From positions 62,001-126,000 of the forward strand of contig NZ_LQXR01000004.1 in the NCBI RefSeq assembly GCF_001590725.1: a stretch of DNA of 64,000 nucleotides, written 5' to 3'. How positions within the stretch are numbered: the stretch's first letter is position 1; each line of letters starts with the position of its first letter. Source of the DNA: Snodgrassella sp. CFCC 13594. GTDB lineage: Bacteria; Pseudomonadota; Gammaproteobacteria; Burkholderiales; Neisseriaceae. The position numbers were made by a program, and so were the translations under genes. Below the pieces are notes generated by a model, which was not told the DNA's origin, did no database searches, and saw nothing but the letters and a program-made list of their open reading frames with translations. Below are positions 19,920 through 29,464 of the stretch, piece after piece.

Positions 19920-21143
19920 ATGATTGCTCATCAACTCAAATTGGCAGTATCGGGTGCTCAAATTTTGTTTGTGGCGTTCGGTGCAATGGTATTGGTACCT
20001 TTGCTCACCGGCCTCAACCCAGCTCTGGCACTCTTAGGCGCAGGCATTGGTACCTTGTTATTTCAATTGTGTACCAAACGCAAAGTCCCTATTTTCCTCG
20101 GTTCTTCCTTCGCTTTTATTGCCCCAATCATCTATGCCATCCATGAATGGGGCTTGCCCAGCACCATGTTTGGTTTATTTGCAGCTGGTTTCATGTATTT
20201 TGTGTTTGCCGCACTGATTAAGTGGCGTGGATTAGCAGCTGTTCACCGCTTATTACCACCTGTGGTCATTGGCCCCGTTATTATGGTGATTGGCCTATCG
20301 GTTGCCATGGTGGCTAGCGGTATGGCGATGGGCAAATCAGGTGATAAGCAAGTTATGGACTATACACACTCGCTGTTGTTGGCTGGCTTTACCTTTGCAG
20401 TCACTGTAGTGATTAGTGTATTTGGCAGTAAAATGATGCGCTTGATTCCGATTTTAATTGGCGTGGCTGCGGGTTATTTGATGGCATTAGCTACAGGCAT
20501 GGTTGATATATCTGGTATCGTGGCGGCCCCATGGTTTGCTGTGCCCCATTTTGAAACACCCGAAGTTAACTGGCAAGCAGCTTTGTTCATGCTTCCCGTC
20601 GCCATTGCACCAGCAATTGAACACATTGGCGGCATCATGGCTATTGGGAAAGTGACGAACAATGATTATGTTAAAGACCCGGGCCTGCACCGTACCTTAA
20701 CCGGTGATGGGCTGGGCGTTTGCGTAGCAGGGTTAATTGGTGGGCCACCGGTCACTACTTATGGCGAGGTCACTGGTGCGGTGATGATTACCAAAAACAG
20801 CAATCCTGTCATCATGACATGGGCTGCAGTATTTGCCATCTGCATGGCTTTCTTTGGTAAGTTCAATGCGTTTCTAGCTTCAATTCCCATGCCGGTGATG
20901 GGCGGCATCATGATTCTGTTGTTCGGGACCATTGCTTCATTGGGCTTGAAAACATTGATTGATGCTAAAGTGGATTTGATGGTGCCTAAAAATTTGGTGA
21001 TTGTCAGCTCTGTTCTCACCGTGGGTGTGGGCGGCATGGTGGTGAAATTCGGCACCATGGCTTTTGCAGGAGTGGGCTTGTGTGCACTATTGGCGATTTT
21101 GCTGAACTTGGTATTGCCTAATCGCAATCCTCAAACAGATTGA
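19920..21143 (+). CDS. uraA: uracil permease (NCS2 family)
   Basis: A 407-residue uracil:proton symporter of the inner membrane with about 14 hydrophobic segments. Family marks are KVPIFLGSSFAFIAPI in TM3, the substrate/proton site AIEHIGGIMAIG and the re-entrant motif GGPPVTTYGEVTGA. AAGGA lies 6 bases before the ATG. A TTATAAT box about 30 bases upstream may be its -10. A DUS dyad closes the gene. Confidence 0.94.
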   Translation: MIAHQLKLAVSGAQILFVAFGAMVLVPLLTGLNPALALLGAGIGTLLFQLCTKRKVPIFLGSSFAFIAPIIYAIHEWGLPSTMFGLFAAGFMYFVFAALIKWRGLAAVHRLLPPVVIGPVIMVIGLSVAMVASGMAMGKSGDKQVMDYTHSLLLAGFTFAVTVVISVFGSKMMRLIPILIGVAAGYLMALATGMVDISGIVAAPWFAVPHFETPEVNWQAALFMLPVAIAPAIEHIGGIMAIGKVTNNDYVKDPGLHRTLTGDGLGVCVAGLIGGPPVTTYGEVTGAVMITKNSNPVIMTWAAVFAICMAFFGKFNAFLASIPMPVMGGIMILLFGTIASLGLKTLIDAKVDLMVPKNLVIVSSVLTVGVGGMVVKFGTMAFAGVGLCALLAILLNLVLPNRNPQTD

Positions 21144-21152
21144 TTCACATTG

Positions 21153-21180
21153 TGGCTGCCTGCATTTTTCAGGCAGCCTA
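21153..21180 (+). terminator. DUS-dyad terminator of uraA
   Basis: GGCTGCCTG (21154) pairs with CAGGCAGCC (21170); the right arm is an exact DUS 12-mer at 21168-21179. It lies 10 bases after the uraA stop. Confidence 0.75.
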
Positions 21181-21661
21181 TTCCATGCTCAAGTGGATTT
21201 TATATTTAATCAGCGCTTTTTTAATCATAATTCTAAAAAATAGTATGCATCTATCAGAAAAGTAACAATTGCATTCATTCACTTTTCTCTAGCGGATGCC
21301 AATCACCACATGCCACAATCCACCTTTATCAGCATATGGATGAGCACCAATAATGATGCCCAGCGCCAATGAAATACATTGCATCACCGTGACTCCGTAT
21401 AAACCACGTAAAAATATACAAATCCACTCAATATTATCCCATAGTGGCTAATCGGTATATTAACCACACTTTTTTACTAAATGCGCTTGAACGGTTAAAA
21501 TCCAACACAACATTTAAAATCTTCAGGCAGCCATTGCATTTTGTTGGCAAATAACTTAAGCGGTTTTGCGCTTAGATCAAAATGTCATGGCTCAGCAAGA
21601 CGCAATGGATATTGCCGCAAACATCATCTAAACACCACGATAATAATACAAAAACAGATAA
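21181..21661. other. intergenic region uraA-dusA
   Basis: No supported gene. It contains one partial DUS (TTCAGGCAGCC, about 21522) and AT-rich sequence that should hold the dusA promoter. Confidence 0.5.
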
Positions 21662-22717
21662 ATGATTTCATCAGCACAAACACAGGCCCAAGCGAAAGTC
21701 ATACCTTCGCGCAGATTGTCTGTGGCCCCCATGCTCGATTGGACCGACAAACACTATCGTTTTATGGCCCGTCAAATCACACAGCATGCTTGGCTATACA
21801 CGGAAATGATTAATGCCAATGCCATTAATCACGGCGATGCAAGCCGCTTATTGGCCTTCAATGAAGGCGAGCAACCGCTGGCATTGCAACTGGGCGGCAG
21901 CGATCCCGCAGAACTCGCCGCTGCTGCACGCACAGCAGCAAATTTTGGCTACAATGAAATCAATCTCAATTGCGGTTGCCCCAGTCCTAAGGTGCAAAAA
22001 GGTGCTTTTGGTGCCTGTTTGATGAATGATGTTGGATTAGTGGCTGTGTGTTTGAATGCCATGCAAGCACAAGTAGATGTTCCCGTCACCATCAAACACC
22101 GAATCGGCTTAGACCGGCAAACCGATTACGCGCCTCTGGAAGATTTTGTGGGTACCCTACTGGCTCAAACCGCCTGCCGCACATTTATCATACACGCACG
22201 CAATGCATGGCTAGATGGCTTATCGCCGAAAGAAAATCGAGATATCCCGCCTTTGCGCTATGATTATGTTTATCGTTTGAAAAAAACGTTTCCAGACGCC
22301 GAAATCATCATTAATGGTGGCATCAAAACAAACACCGAAATCAGCACCCACTTACAACACGTAGATGGCGTGATGGTGGGCCGAGAGGCATACCATAATC
22401 CCATGCTGATGCGCGACTGGGATGTTTTATTTTATGGTGCCAAACAAGCGTCCATCACCACCCAACAGCTGGTAGAAAAATTGCATCGCTATGCCCAAGC
22501 ACAATTGCGTGCTGATGACCGCGCGGCATTGCGCCAGATTGTGCGGCATTACTTGGGCTTGATGCATGGTTTGGCTGGGGCCCGTGTTTGGCGGCGCATG
22601 CTTTCAGATGCTCAATTACTTAAATACAATAACCCAGATTTGATTCAAGCCGCTGGGGCGGCTATGGCGGATGAAGCCAGCCACAAAGAGCTCAGTTTGA
22701 CGACGCGCAACACTTAA
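21662..22717 (+). CDS. dusA: tRNA-dihydrouridine(20/20a) synthase
   Basis: DusA reduces U20/U20a in the tRNA D-loop using FMN and NADPH. The 351-residue protein starts with RRLSVAPMLDWTDKHYR. It has the catalytic-cysteine motif LNCGCPSPKVQKGAFGACLM (the active Cys follows FGA), the FMN-phosphate motif INGGIKT and GREAYHNP. No clear ribosome site precedes the ATG at 21662; the next downstream methionine would remove conserved sequence. Confidence 0.93.
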   Translation: MISSAQTQAQAKVIPSRRLSVAPMLDWTDKHYRFMARQITQHAWLYTEMINANAINHGDASRLLAFNEGEQPLALQLGGSDPAELAAAARTAANFGYNEINLNCGCPSPKVQKGAFGACLMNDVGLVAVCLNAMQAQVDVPVTIKHRIGLDRQTDYAPLEDFVGTLLAQTACRTFIIHARNAWLDGLSPKENRDIPPLRYDYVYRLKKTFPDAEIIINGGIKTNTEISTHLQHVDGVMVGREAYHNPMLMRDWDVLFYGAKQASITTQQLVEKLHRYAQAQLRADDRAALRQIVRHYLGLMHGLAGARVWRRMLSDAQLLKYNNPDLIQAAGAAMADEASHKELSLTTRNT

Positions 22718-22801
22718 ACCAGCCGTGCAACAAGCAAACAGCTTGATCTTAAAAGGAACACCATAACGGCATCCAAATTTTGTCTGAAAATCTGTCAAAT
22801 T

Positions 22802-23083
22802 ATGCCCATACAAGCCGGGAATACAGTCGCAGAACCCACTTTACAGCGTGATGAAGGCCCGCAAATTGCACAGGCATTTGCCATAACCCAATCCTGCAAG
22901 CGTATTGCGCGCATTACATCAGAAACCGAACACATTGTCAGGGCAACTTCAGGTAAAATTGCCCAAGTCACGAGTCGTGGGCTGTGTGTGGCTATCGTAG
23001 AAACAAATTTGCCCGCAGTACTGACTGCTGATGTTCATGGAGAAACGGACACCGTGGTTAAAATCAATGCATCTCATTTTTAA
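22802..23083 (+). CDS. hypothetical protein, weakly supported
   Basis: An open frame of 93 codons fills the dusA-thyA gap and ends 12 bases before thyA. I do not recognise the product. It has no signal peptide or membrane segment, and no ribosome site lies before the ATG. The length without stops and the position in a row of same-strand genes are the only support. Confidence 0.25.
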   Translation: MPIQAGNTVAEPTLQRDEGPQIAQAFAITQSCKRIARITSETEHIVRATSGKIAQVTSRGLCVAIVETNLPAVLTADVHGETDTVVKINASHF

Positions 23084-23095
23084 AGGCCAGCTTTC

Positions 23096-23890
23096 ATGCA
23101 ACAATATTTGGATTTAATGCGTCATGTGATGGATTCCGGTGTGGACAAAGAAGACCGCACTGGCACAGGTACGCGCTCGGTATTTGGCTATCAGATGCGC
23201 TTTGATTTACAGGCAGGCTTTCCCGTACTCACCACCAAAAAACTGCATTTGCGTTCGATTATTTATGAATTACTGTGGTTTTTACGCGGTGACACCAATA
23301 TCCGTTATTTACAAGAAAACCAGGTCCGCATTTGGGATGAATGGGCCGATGCCGATGGCGATTTAGGGCCTGTTTATGGATACCAGTGGCGCAGCTGGCC
23401 TGCGCCCGATGGTCGCCACATTGACCAGATAGCCAATGTGGTGACCCAAATCAAAAACAACCCAGATAGCCGGCGCCTAATTGTATCAGCGTGGAACCCT
23501 GCTTTGGTGGATGAGATGGCACTACCACCCTGCCATTGCCTGTTTCAATTTTATGTAGCTAACGGCAAACTATCCTGCCAACTTTATCAGCGCAGCGCAG
23601 ATATTTTTCTGGGCGTTCCATTCAATATAGCCAGTTATGCCTTATTAACCATGATGGTGGCACAAGTCACGGGCCTTCAGCCAGGAGAGTTCATTCACAC
23701 GTTGGGTGATGCTCATTTATATCGAAACCACTTCGAACAAGTAAAACTACAATTAACACGCACGCCGAAAAAGCCACCAAAAATGAAAATAAATAAAGAA
23801 GTCAATGATTTATTTTCATTCCAATTTAAAGACTTCGAGCTGGTAGGCTATGAGCCTGATCCACACATCAAAGCAGCAGTAGCCGTTTAG
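23096..23890 (+). CDS. thyA: thymidylate synthase
   Basis: ThyA methylates dUMP to dTMP with methylene-tetrahydrofolate. The 264-residue length is that of the short bacterial form. The catalytic cysteine lies in [13 protein letters not shown], the dUMP-binding stretch is [18 protein letters not shown], and the N-terminus has [17 protein letters not shown] precedes the ATG. folA follows after 26 bases, a common pairing since DHFR regenerates the folate that ThyA oxidises. Confidence 0.97.
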   Translation: MQQYLDLMRHVMDSGVDKEDRTGTGTRSVFGYQMRFDLQAGFPVLTTKKLHLRSIIYELLWFLRGDTNIRYLQENQVRIWDEWADADGDLGPVYGYQWRSWPAPDGRHIDQIANVVTQIKNNPDSRRLIVSAWNPALVDEMALPPCHCLFQFYVANGKLSCQLYQRSADIFLGVPFNIASYALLTMMVAQVTGLQPGEFIHTLGDAHLYRNHFEQVKLQLTRTPKKPPKMKINKEVNDLFSFQFKDFELVGYEPDPHIKAAVAV

Positions 23891-23916
23891 ATTGAGTATG
23901 CGATTGTGAGAACATC

Positions 23917-24468
23917 ATGACATCACAAATCACCCTGGTTGCCGCGTTGGCCAGTAATCGCTGTATTGGTCATCAAAATCAGATGCCTTGGCATATCCCA
24001 GAAGATTTTGCATTTTTTAAACAATACACCTTGGGAAAACCCGTGATCATGGGGCGAAAAACGTGGGATTCTCTACCCAGGAAGCCATTGCCTGAGCGAA
24101 AAAATATTGTCATTACTCGGCAAGCAAGCTGGCAAGAGTCGGGTGCAGACACCGTTCACAGTCTTCAGGCAGCCTTAAACAAGCTGGCTGATGTCCCTGA
24201 AATCATTATTATGGGCGGTGCGCAAATTTATGCTGAAGCATTACCGCTGGCCACAGATATGCGCTTAACTGAAGTGCATGCCAACGTTTCAGGTGATGCA
24301 TTTTTTCCAGCGTTTCCCATTAACCAATGGCGGGAGTCCAGCCGCAGCACCCACGTTAGTGCCAAAAATGGACTGGTATTTGATTTTGTGCACTACACCC
24401 GGACAGACTTTCTGCATCAGCCACCAACAACACCAGTTGCCAATACCCTAAAAGGCATTGAACATTGA
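23917..24468 (+). CDS. folA: dihydrofolate reductase
   Basis: A 183-residue DHFR. The substrate loop reads NQMPWHIPEDFAFFK (active-site Asp/Glu region), the NADPH site is VIMGRKTWDSL, and IIIMGGAQIYAEAL follows. The C-terminal 20 residues exceed the E. coli length. A DUS 12-mer is embedded in the frame at 24164. It forms a likely operon with thyA. Confidence 0.96.
   Translation: MTSQITLVAALASNRCIGHQNQMPWHIPEDFAFFKQYTLGKPVIMGRKTWDSLPRKPLPERKNIVITRQASWQESGADTVHSLQAALNKLADVPEIIIMGGAQIYAEALPLATDMRLTEVHANVSGDAFFPAFPINQWRESSRSTHVSAKNGLVFDFVHYTRTDFLHQPPTTPVANTLKGIEH
24164..24175 (-). repeat. DUS-type 12-mer inside folA
   Basis: Exact TTCAGGCAGCCT, read in frame within the peptide SLQAAL between two conserved blocks of DHFR. 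Confidence 0.85.
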
Positions 24469-24486
24469 TTATGAAAGAAGCGCTTC

Positions 24487-25026
24487 ATGGCTTTGGAAAT
24501 TGAACACAAATTTTTGGTCATTGGTTCTGAATGGAAAAACCAAACTACCGGCATTTTATACCGTCAAGGCTATTTGAATACGGTGAAAGAAAGAACGGTC
24601 CGAGTGCGCACCATTGGTGATCGTGGCTATTTAACGGTTAAAGGACTCAATCATGGTCTTAGTCGATTGGAATTTGAATATGAAATTCCCCACAAAGATG
24701 CCAAACAGATGATTAATGAATTGGCAGAACAACCCATCATTGAAAAGTATCGCTATCGAATCGCCCAAGATATGTTGACTTGGGAAGTGGATGAGTTCTT
24801 GGGCAGCAATGCTGGCTTGGTGATCGCTGAAATAGAAGTGCCCAATAGTCATTTTATTTTTGCTAAACCCAATTGGGTGGGAAAAGAAGTATCCAACGAT
24901 ACACGTTATTTCAACAATAATTTGGTATTGCATCCTTATCAAACTTGGCCTGAAAACAGTCATTCCCATTCTAGTACGCAAAATACCATCATAATGGGTC
25001 CATGCTTTTTATTTTGCGCAATGTAG
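24487..25026 (+). CDS. CYTH-domain protein (triphosphate tunnel metalloenzyme family)
   Basis: A 179-residue protein. The N-terminal signature EIEHKFLV and the alternating charged strands (TVRVRTIGDRGYLTVKG, RLEFEYEIP, IIEKYRYRI, WEVDEFLG, AEIEVP) form the TTM barrel. Family members hydrolyse inorganic triphosphate or similar. The last 25 residues after HPYQTW look like extra sequence beyond the domain. GAAAGAAG precedes the ATG, 18 bases after folA. Confidence 0.87.
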   Translation: MALEIEHKFLVIGSEWKNQTTGILYRQGYLNTVKERTVRVRTIGDRGYLTVKGLNHGLSRLEFEYEIPHKDAKQMINELAEQPIIEKYRYRIAQDMLTWEVDEFLGSNAGLVIAEIEVPNSHFIFAKPNWVGKEVSNDTRYFNNNLVLHPYQTWPENSHSHSSTQNTIIMGPCFLFCAM

Positions 25027-25510
25027 TTCATTAGCCTTTTTAGGGCAGCCCATCCTTCTGCAGCACAGAAGCATAAGCATAAATATCTCATTTCCGCTAA
25101 ATCTGTCATGATTCAATCGGGAAATCACCAAATGACTTTAATGTCCCAGAAAAGTTGGTCTACTTCTGCACATCATTGAGAGGTAAAATTGATTGCATAT
25201 GCGCCGTCATCGGATTTTTAATTCAGGATAAATTGATGCTTAACTGTTGATTGCTGATGATAGGCATCGTGGCAAACTGACGGCTAAATGCATATGCTGA
25301 TATGCTTATTCTGATGTACTCAATTGAGTTGGAGCATCTCCGAATAATTGTGCAGGTTTGCATTTTTTATCTGGCCAAAGCAACACGCAATAGCGATTCA
25401 ATCCACATCAAAAATGTTCTATCGGGCACCACATGCGATGATTGAGACGCATTGCGTATCGCCTAAGTTTACTACCTTCGAGCTAATGGATTTTCGATTA
25501 GAAAGACGGT
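25027..25510. other. intergenic region before the IF-1 relic
   Basis: 484 bases with no supported gene. Short frames are present but lack ribosome sites. This begins a stretch without exact DUS that runs to about 30.3 kb. Confidence 0.5.
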
Positions 25511-25753
25511 ATAGCCAAAGAAGAATGATTAAAATTAGAAGGCATTGTGAATGAAGTGTTTCCCGATATGCGTTTTTTGGTGACCTTGGAAAACGGCCAT
25601 CAAATCATTGCCTACACTTCAGGGAAAATACTGAAGCACAGTATCTGTATTGGTGCAGGTGATGCAGTCACGGTGGAAATGTCTGACTACGATCTCTGTA
25701 AAAGTCGAATTAATTTCCGCCATGCCGCACCTATGCGATCAGCACCGCATTAA
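25511..25753 (+). pseudogene. infA: second translation initiation factor IF-1 (degenerate)
   Basis: The frame from 25511 reads like a whole IF-1: (ATA)-AKEE-stop-LKLEGIV, then [26 protein letters not shown] and [22 protein letters not shown]. This is the OB-fold of the alternative InfA found beside the standard one in many betaproteobacteria. Two defects are seen: the start codon is ATA in place of ATG, and codon 6 is TGA. A compensating pair of homopolymer changes (one more T, one fewer A) would give EELIKLEGIV, so sequence error is possible. A GTG at 25547 could start a truncated protein of 68 residues. Confidence 0.75.
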
Positions 25754-26095
25754 TGCAACATGTTAATCATTTAATTTTTGATGGCCCTGACTCATCAAAT
25801 CAGCAATTCTGGCTTGCCTTTTATCTCTAGTAAATGCCCTAAAACTGGGTTTTGCATACAGCTCTAACGCCATGAAATGTCCACACAATGCCAAACCTAA
25901 TAGTTTAGGCAACTGCCATTCACCCACTAATATTTTGCCACAGGGAATGAGTATTTATATTCCTGTTTTCTTTCCCAACTCTTTATTATTATAATTTTGT
26001 ATATCCAAACGTGTTAGATCACTTAGGTAGACAAACCAAAACAAGTACCGTAATTATAGTATGGGTATTAATAAGTTCTAACTAGCCTAAAACCA
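25754..26095. other. intergenic region
   Basis: AT-rich gap between the IF-1 relic and the end of the HAD-IB gene. No gene or strong hairpin recognised. Confidence 0.5.
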
Positions 26096-26779
26096 TCAAT
26101 TTCCGTCCCCACTTTTTAGAAACTCACTCATCTGCCAACCATTAGCAAGTGCGATATCACTCAATTTAGAGTCCCCATTAACAACATGGGGATGCGAAAC
26201 CATTTGCAATAATGGCAGATCATTAATTGAATCACTGTAAAAATGGCTTTCTTCATAATCACCCAACGATCTATTTTTTTGTAGAAGCCAGTTTTGTAAA
26301 CAAATAATTTTGCCATCACGAAAACTAGGGGTGCCTACATAATGACCAGTAAAATTACCATTATCATCTTGTTCTGCCACAATACCAATACTGTCCCTAA
26401 TCCCTAGCAATTGAGCAATGGGCGCCACTAAATAATGGTTTGTGGCTGAAATCAGCACAACATCATCGGCATTGTTTTGGTGATGCTGAATCAATAGGCG
26501 GCTTTCAGGATAAATCTTCGGAGCAATCACTTGCTCTAAAAACACCACCAAATGTTGATCTAAAATCGATTTAGGTATTTGTGCGAGCACCTTTAACTGC
26601 GCGCGCACGAAATCTGCAGTGGCAATTGTGCCATCAGCATAACGTTGATAACATCCATTGTGTTTTTCTACAAAAATATCATCCAATAAATGTTGCTGAT
26701 GCAAATACGCCACCCATGCCTGATCAGAATCGCAAGCAATCAGAGTGTGGTCTAAATCAAAAATCGCCAGCTTACGCAT
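26096..26779 (-). CDS. HAD-superfamily subfamily IB phosphatase
   Basis: A 227-residue cytoplasmic protein beginning MRKLAIFDLDHTL, with nucleophile Asp8 and Asp10. Motif II is in LISATNHYLV and motif IV in FYSDSINDLPLL. This is the SerB-like IB-hydrolase group (TIGR01490 type), which acts on small phosphomonoesters. I begin it at the motif-proximal ATG (26779); no strong ribosome site is visible and a longer frame exists. As the last gene of the transporter operon it may dephosphorylate the imported compound. Confidence 0.85.
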   Translation of the reverse strand: MRKLAIFDLDHTLIACDSDQAWVAYLHQQHLLDDIFVEKHNGCYQRYADGTIATADFVRAQLKVLAQIPKSILDQHLVVFLEQVIAPKIYPESRLLIQHHQNNADDVVLISATNHYLVAPIAQLLGIRDSIGIVAEQDDNGNFTGHYVGTPSFRDGKIICLQNWLLQKNRSLGDYEESHFYSDSINDLPLLQMVSHPHVVNGDSKLSDIALANGWQMSEFLKSGDGN

Positions 26780-26804
26780 ATACAATACTTTATTTAAAAA
26801 AAAC

Positions 26805-27789
26805 TTAAGCACTTTGTTGCAATTCCAGTATCTCGCTGTCAGGAATTGTAAGAAAAACGGACTCTTGTACAGACAAGTGACACAACGGCCCATAATTTAA
26901 AACATCTACCAAGATGTGCTCATTTTGGTGTGTTTTGACCGTATAACGCACCACACCGCCCAGTAAAGTACGATTAATCACCACGCCAGGGATATGCCCC
27001 TGCTCTTTGTCGATTTGAATTGCTTCAGGGCGTATCACCAGTACCCCATTTACGTGGGGGCGCAATGAAGGATATGATCCCATATTGTAATTACCCACAA
27101 ATTGGGCCGTAAAAGATGTATTTGGGGTGTTATACAATTGTTCAGGTGTGGTGTGTTGTTCAATTTTACCTTTGTTGAGCAGCACCACTTGGTCAGAAAT
27201 GGCCAGAGCTTCCTCCTGATCATGTGTGACAAATACAGTGGTTAATTTGAGCTCTTGTTGAATATCGCGAATTTGGCTGCGTAAATTTTTACGAATACGT
27301 GCATCTAGGCAGATAAAGGCTCATCCAACAACAGAAGCTCAGGTTCCATCACTAAGCTGCGTGCCAAGCCACGCGCTGCTTCTGGCCACCAGACAATGCA
27401 GTTGGTTTATGCGTGGCAAAAGCATCCAGCTCTACCAACTTTAAAATCCGTGCTACTTTTTGCTGACGTTCTTCACCTTTGATTTTTTTCATTCTTAAGC
27501 CAAATGCCACATTGTCGGCTACAGTCATATTGGGAAATAAGGCATAGTTTTGAAAGACCATTGCCACATCTCTTTTTTGTGGTTTAGCCCGGGTGATATC
27601 GCGCCCATTTAATTCAATTGTGCCACTATCTAAATTTTCCAAACCAGCAATGCAACGCAGCAAAGTTGATTTACCACAGCCACTGGGCCCTAATAGGGTC
27701 ACTAATTGATTGTCTTGAATGGTAAGATCCAAATGATCGATCACAACCTGATCACCAAAAATTTTGTGGGCTTGTTTAATCTGTAACAT
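26805..27789 (-). pseudogene. ABC transporter ATPase (PotA/FbpC type), two frameshifts
   Basis: The ATPase of the adjacent importer. Walker A is GPSGCGKSTLLR, the Q-loop MVFQNYALFPNMTV and the signature ALSGGQKQRVA. The frame then breaks at about 27366, where one T of GTGGCTTTGGCA is missing on the coding strand. It resumes through EPELLLLDEPL (Walker B), breaks again at about 27308 (one C of GCCCTAGAT missing), and continues to a TOBE domain ending ILELQQSA. Restoring both bases gives exactly 328 residues. The start overlaps the permease stop by 14 bases. The gene is probably functional if the indels are errors. Confidence 0.88.
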
Positions 27790-28567
27790 ATTTTTTCTCC
27801 TGGCTTAACCAGCTCACTACACCGGTGAGTATCAGCAATAAAACAAAATAAGAAATAACCACAGCGCTGCTTAAATGGCCGGAACTATTTTTCAAGGTAT
27901 ACAAATAAACCTGTAAAGTTTCAAAATAACCACCGGCTAAAATATTAATGAATACAAATTCACCCATTAAAAACGAGATGGCAATAAAAAATGCCACAAT
28001 CACGCCCTTTTTCAGGTTCGGCAGCAGTACATTCACAATGCTTTGCCAATAAGAAGCGCCTAGCAAAGCAGATGCATCCATTAATTCTTTGGCATTTAAT
28101 GATCGAAAATTATTGTCTAATGAACGATATACAAATGGCATCACGATAGTGAAGTAGCACCCAATCAAGACAATAAAAGTACCCAAACCTGAGTTGAGCA
28201 TGTGTGTATAAAGCTGCAAAATCCCCACAGAGGCCACCACAGGTGGCAGCGTAAATGGCAATACCAATACCACATTAAGCCATTTCTCCCAGCGTGGATG
28301 ATTAATATGAACCGCCAATACAACGGGAAATACCACAACAATGCTCAACAAAGCGGTAAACACACAAATGGCAACAGAAGACCACAAAGATTTGATGAAT
28401 CGGTCATCCTGCCAAATTTGGCTCAGCCAATTAAGTGTCCAAGAATCGGGAAGAATGCTGCGTGACCATTCACCAGCTATGGCATACATCAACGTGCCCC
28501 ACACGGGTATCAGCAATGCACCGATTAAAATCAATAAATATAAATAGTGAAAACGTTTGGCTTTCAT
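27776..28567 (-). CDS. ABC transporter permease 2
   Basis: A 263-residue membrane protein with six segments. The EAA loop lies in ELMDASALLGASYWQSIVNVLLPNLKKG, the contact site for the ATPase. It belongs to the PotC/ThiP-type permease group of iron, polyamine and phosphonate importers. It pairs with the other permease 19 bases upstream. Confidence 0.9.
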   Translation of the reverse strand: MKAKRFHYLYLLILIGALLIPVWGTLMYAIAGEWSRSILPDSWTLNWLSQIWQDDRFIKSLWSSVAICVFTALLSIVVVFPVVLAVHINHPRWEKWLNVVLVLPFTLPPVVASVGILQLYTHMLNSGLGTFIVLIGCYFTIVMPFVYRSLDNNFRSLNAKELMDASALLGASYWQSIVNVLLPNLKKGVIVAFFIAISFLMGEFVFINILAGGYFETLQVYLYTLKNSSGHLSSAVVISYFVLLLILTGVVSWLSQEKKYVTD

Positions 28568-28585
28568 GATTACACCACCATCCGA

Positions 28586-29464
28586 TTAGGCCTGATATTT
28601 TTTCAATAAAAATTGATGAATCGCCGTTGCCATTAACATCAACAATACCAATACCAGCGCTAATGTCGCTGCCATATTGGGCTCAAGGCTGATATTGCCT
28701 GCAATCAAAGCCGCAATGCGAATCGGCAAGATATTAAAGCTGCCTGAAGTTAAAGCATAAGCGGTTGCGTATGCACCCAATGCGTTGGCAAATAAAATCA
28801 CCAAGGTTCCCAATAAAGCGGGCATCAAAACTGGCAACACAATCAGCCAAAAATAACGTCCAAACCCGGCACCCAATAAATAAGCGCTCTCCTGCCATTC
28901 TGCTTTCACGCTCTCAATCGCTGGATACAACAGCAAAATCGCCAAAGGTATTTGAAAATATATGTAGGTCAGCATCATGCCAGCATAAGAGTAGATATCC
29001 AGCAGTGTGGTCATCCCAAAATGTTGTACCAATAAGTTGAGCACACCAGCATTACCCAGCACAATCATCATCGCGAAAGCCAATGGCACACCAGTAAAAT
29101 TGCTGAGTAAACTATTAATGGGAATCAGCCATTTACCCAACTTAGTATGGCGAATAGCATACAAAGAAATCGCACCTTGAAAGCCGACAATCAAACCTAT
29201 AACACTGCTGTATAAGCTGATTTTCAACGATAGTGTGATCGATTGTGCATAAAATGCATTAGTGAATACAGACTTAACATTGGCCAGGCTCCATTGTCCT
29301 GTGTCATTTTGGAAAGCATGCACAATAACCCACAACAATGGTGCCAGTAAAAAGGCCAAAACCAGCAAACCAAAAGGTGCAGCCAACATATAATCCAACC
29401 AACGGCGAGAAATGGTCTTTTGCGTTGACGTTATCACAGCCGTGCTACCCGTAGCGGCTTTCAT
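28586..29464 (-). CDS. ABC transporter permease 1
   Basis: A 292-residue inner-membrane protein with six segments and an EAA loop ESAYLLGAGFGRYFWLIVLPVLMPALLG. The ATG at 29464 overlaps the stop of the phosphodiesterase gene as ATGA, so it is translationally coupled. An in-frame codon further upstream would overlap more. A near-DUS (GCTGCCTGAA) lies in the coding sequence at 28739. Confidence 0.9.
   Translation of the reverse strand: MKAATGSTAVITSTQKTISRRWLDYMLAAPFGLLVLAFLLAPLLWVIVHAFQNDTGQWSLANVKSVFTNAFYAQSITLSLKISLYSSVIGLIVGFQGAISLYAIRHTKLGKWLIPINSLLSNFTGVPLAFAMMIVLGNAGVLNLLVQHFGMTTLLDIYSYAGMMLTYIYFQIPLAILLLYPAIESVKAEWQESAYLLGAGFGRYFWLIVLPVLMPALLGTLVILFANALGAYATAYALTSGSFNILPIRIAALIAGNISLEPNMAATLALVLVLLMLMATAIHQFLLKKYQA

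Noticed and set aside
25348..25554. 68-codon frame before and across the IF-1 relic
   Set aside because: Different frame from the IF-1 similarity and no support of its own.
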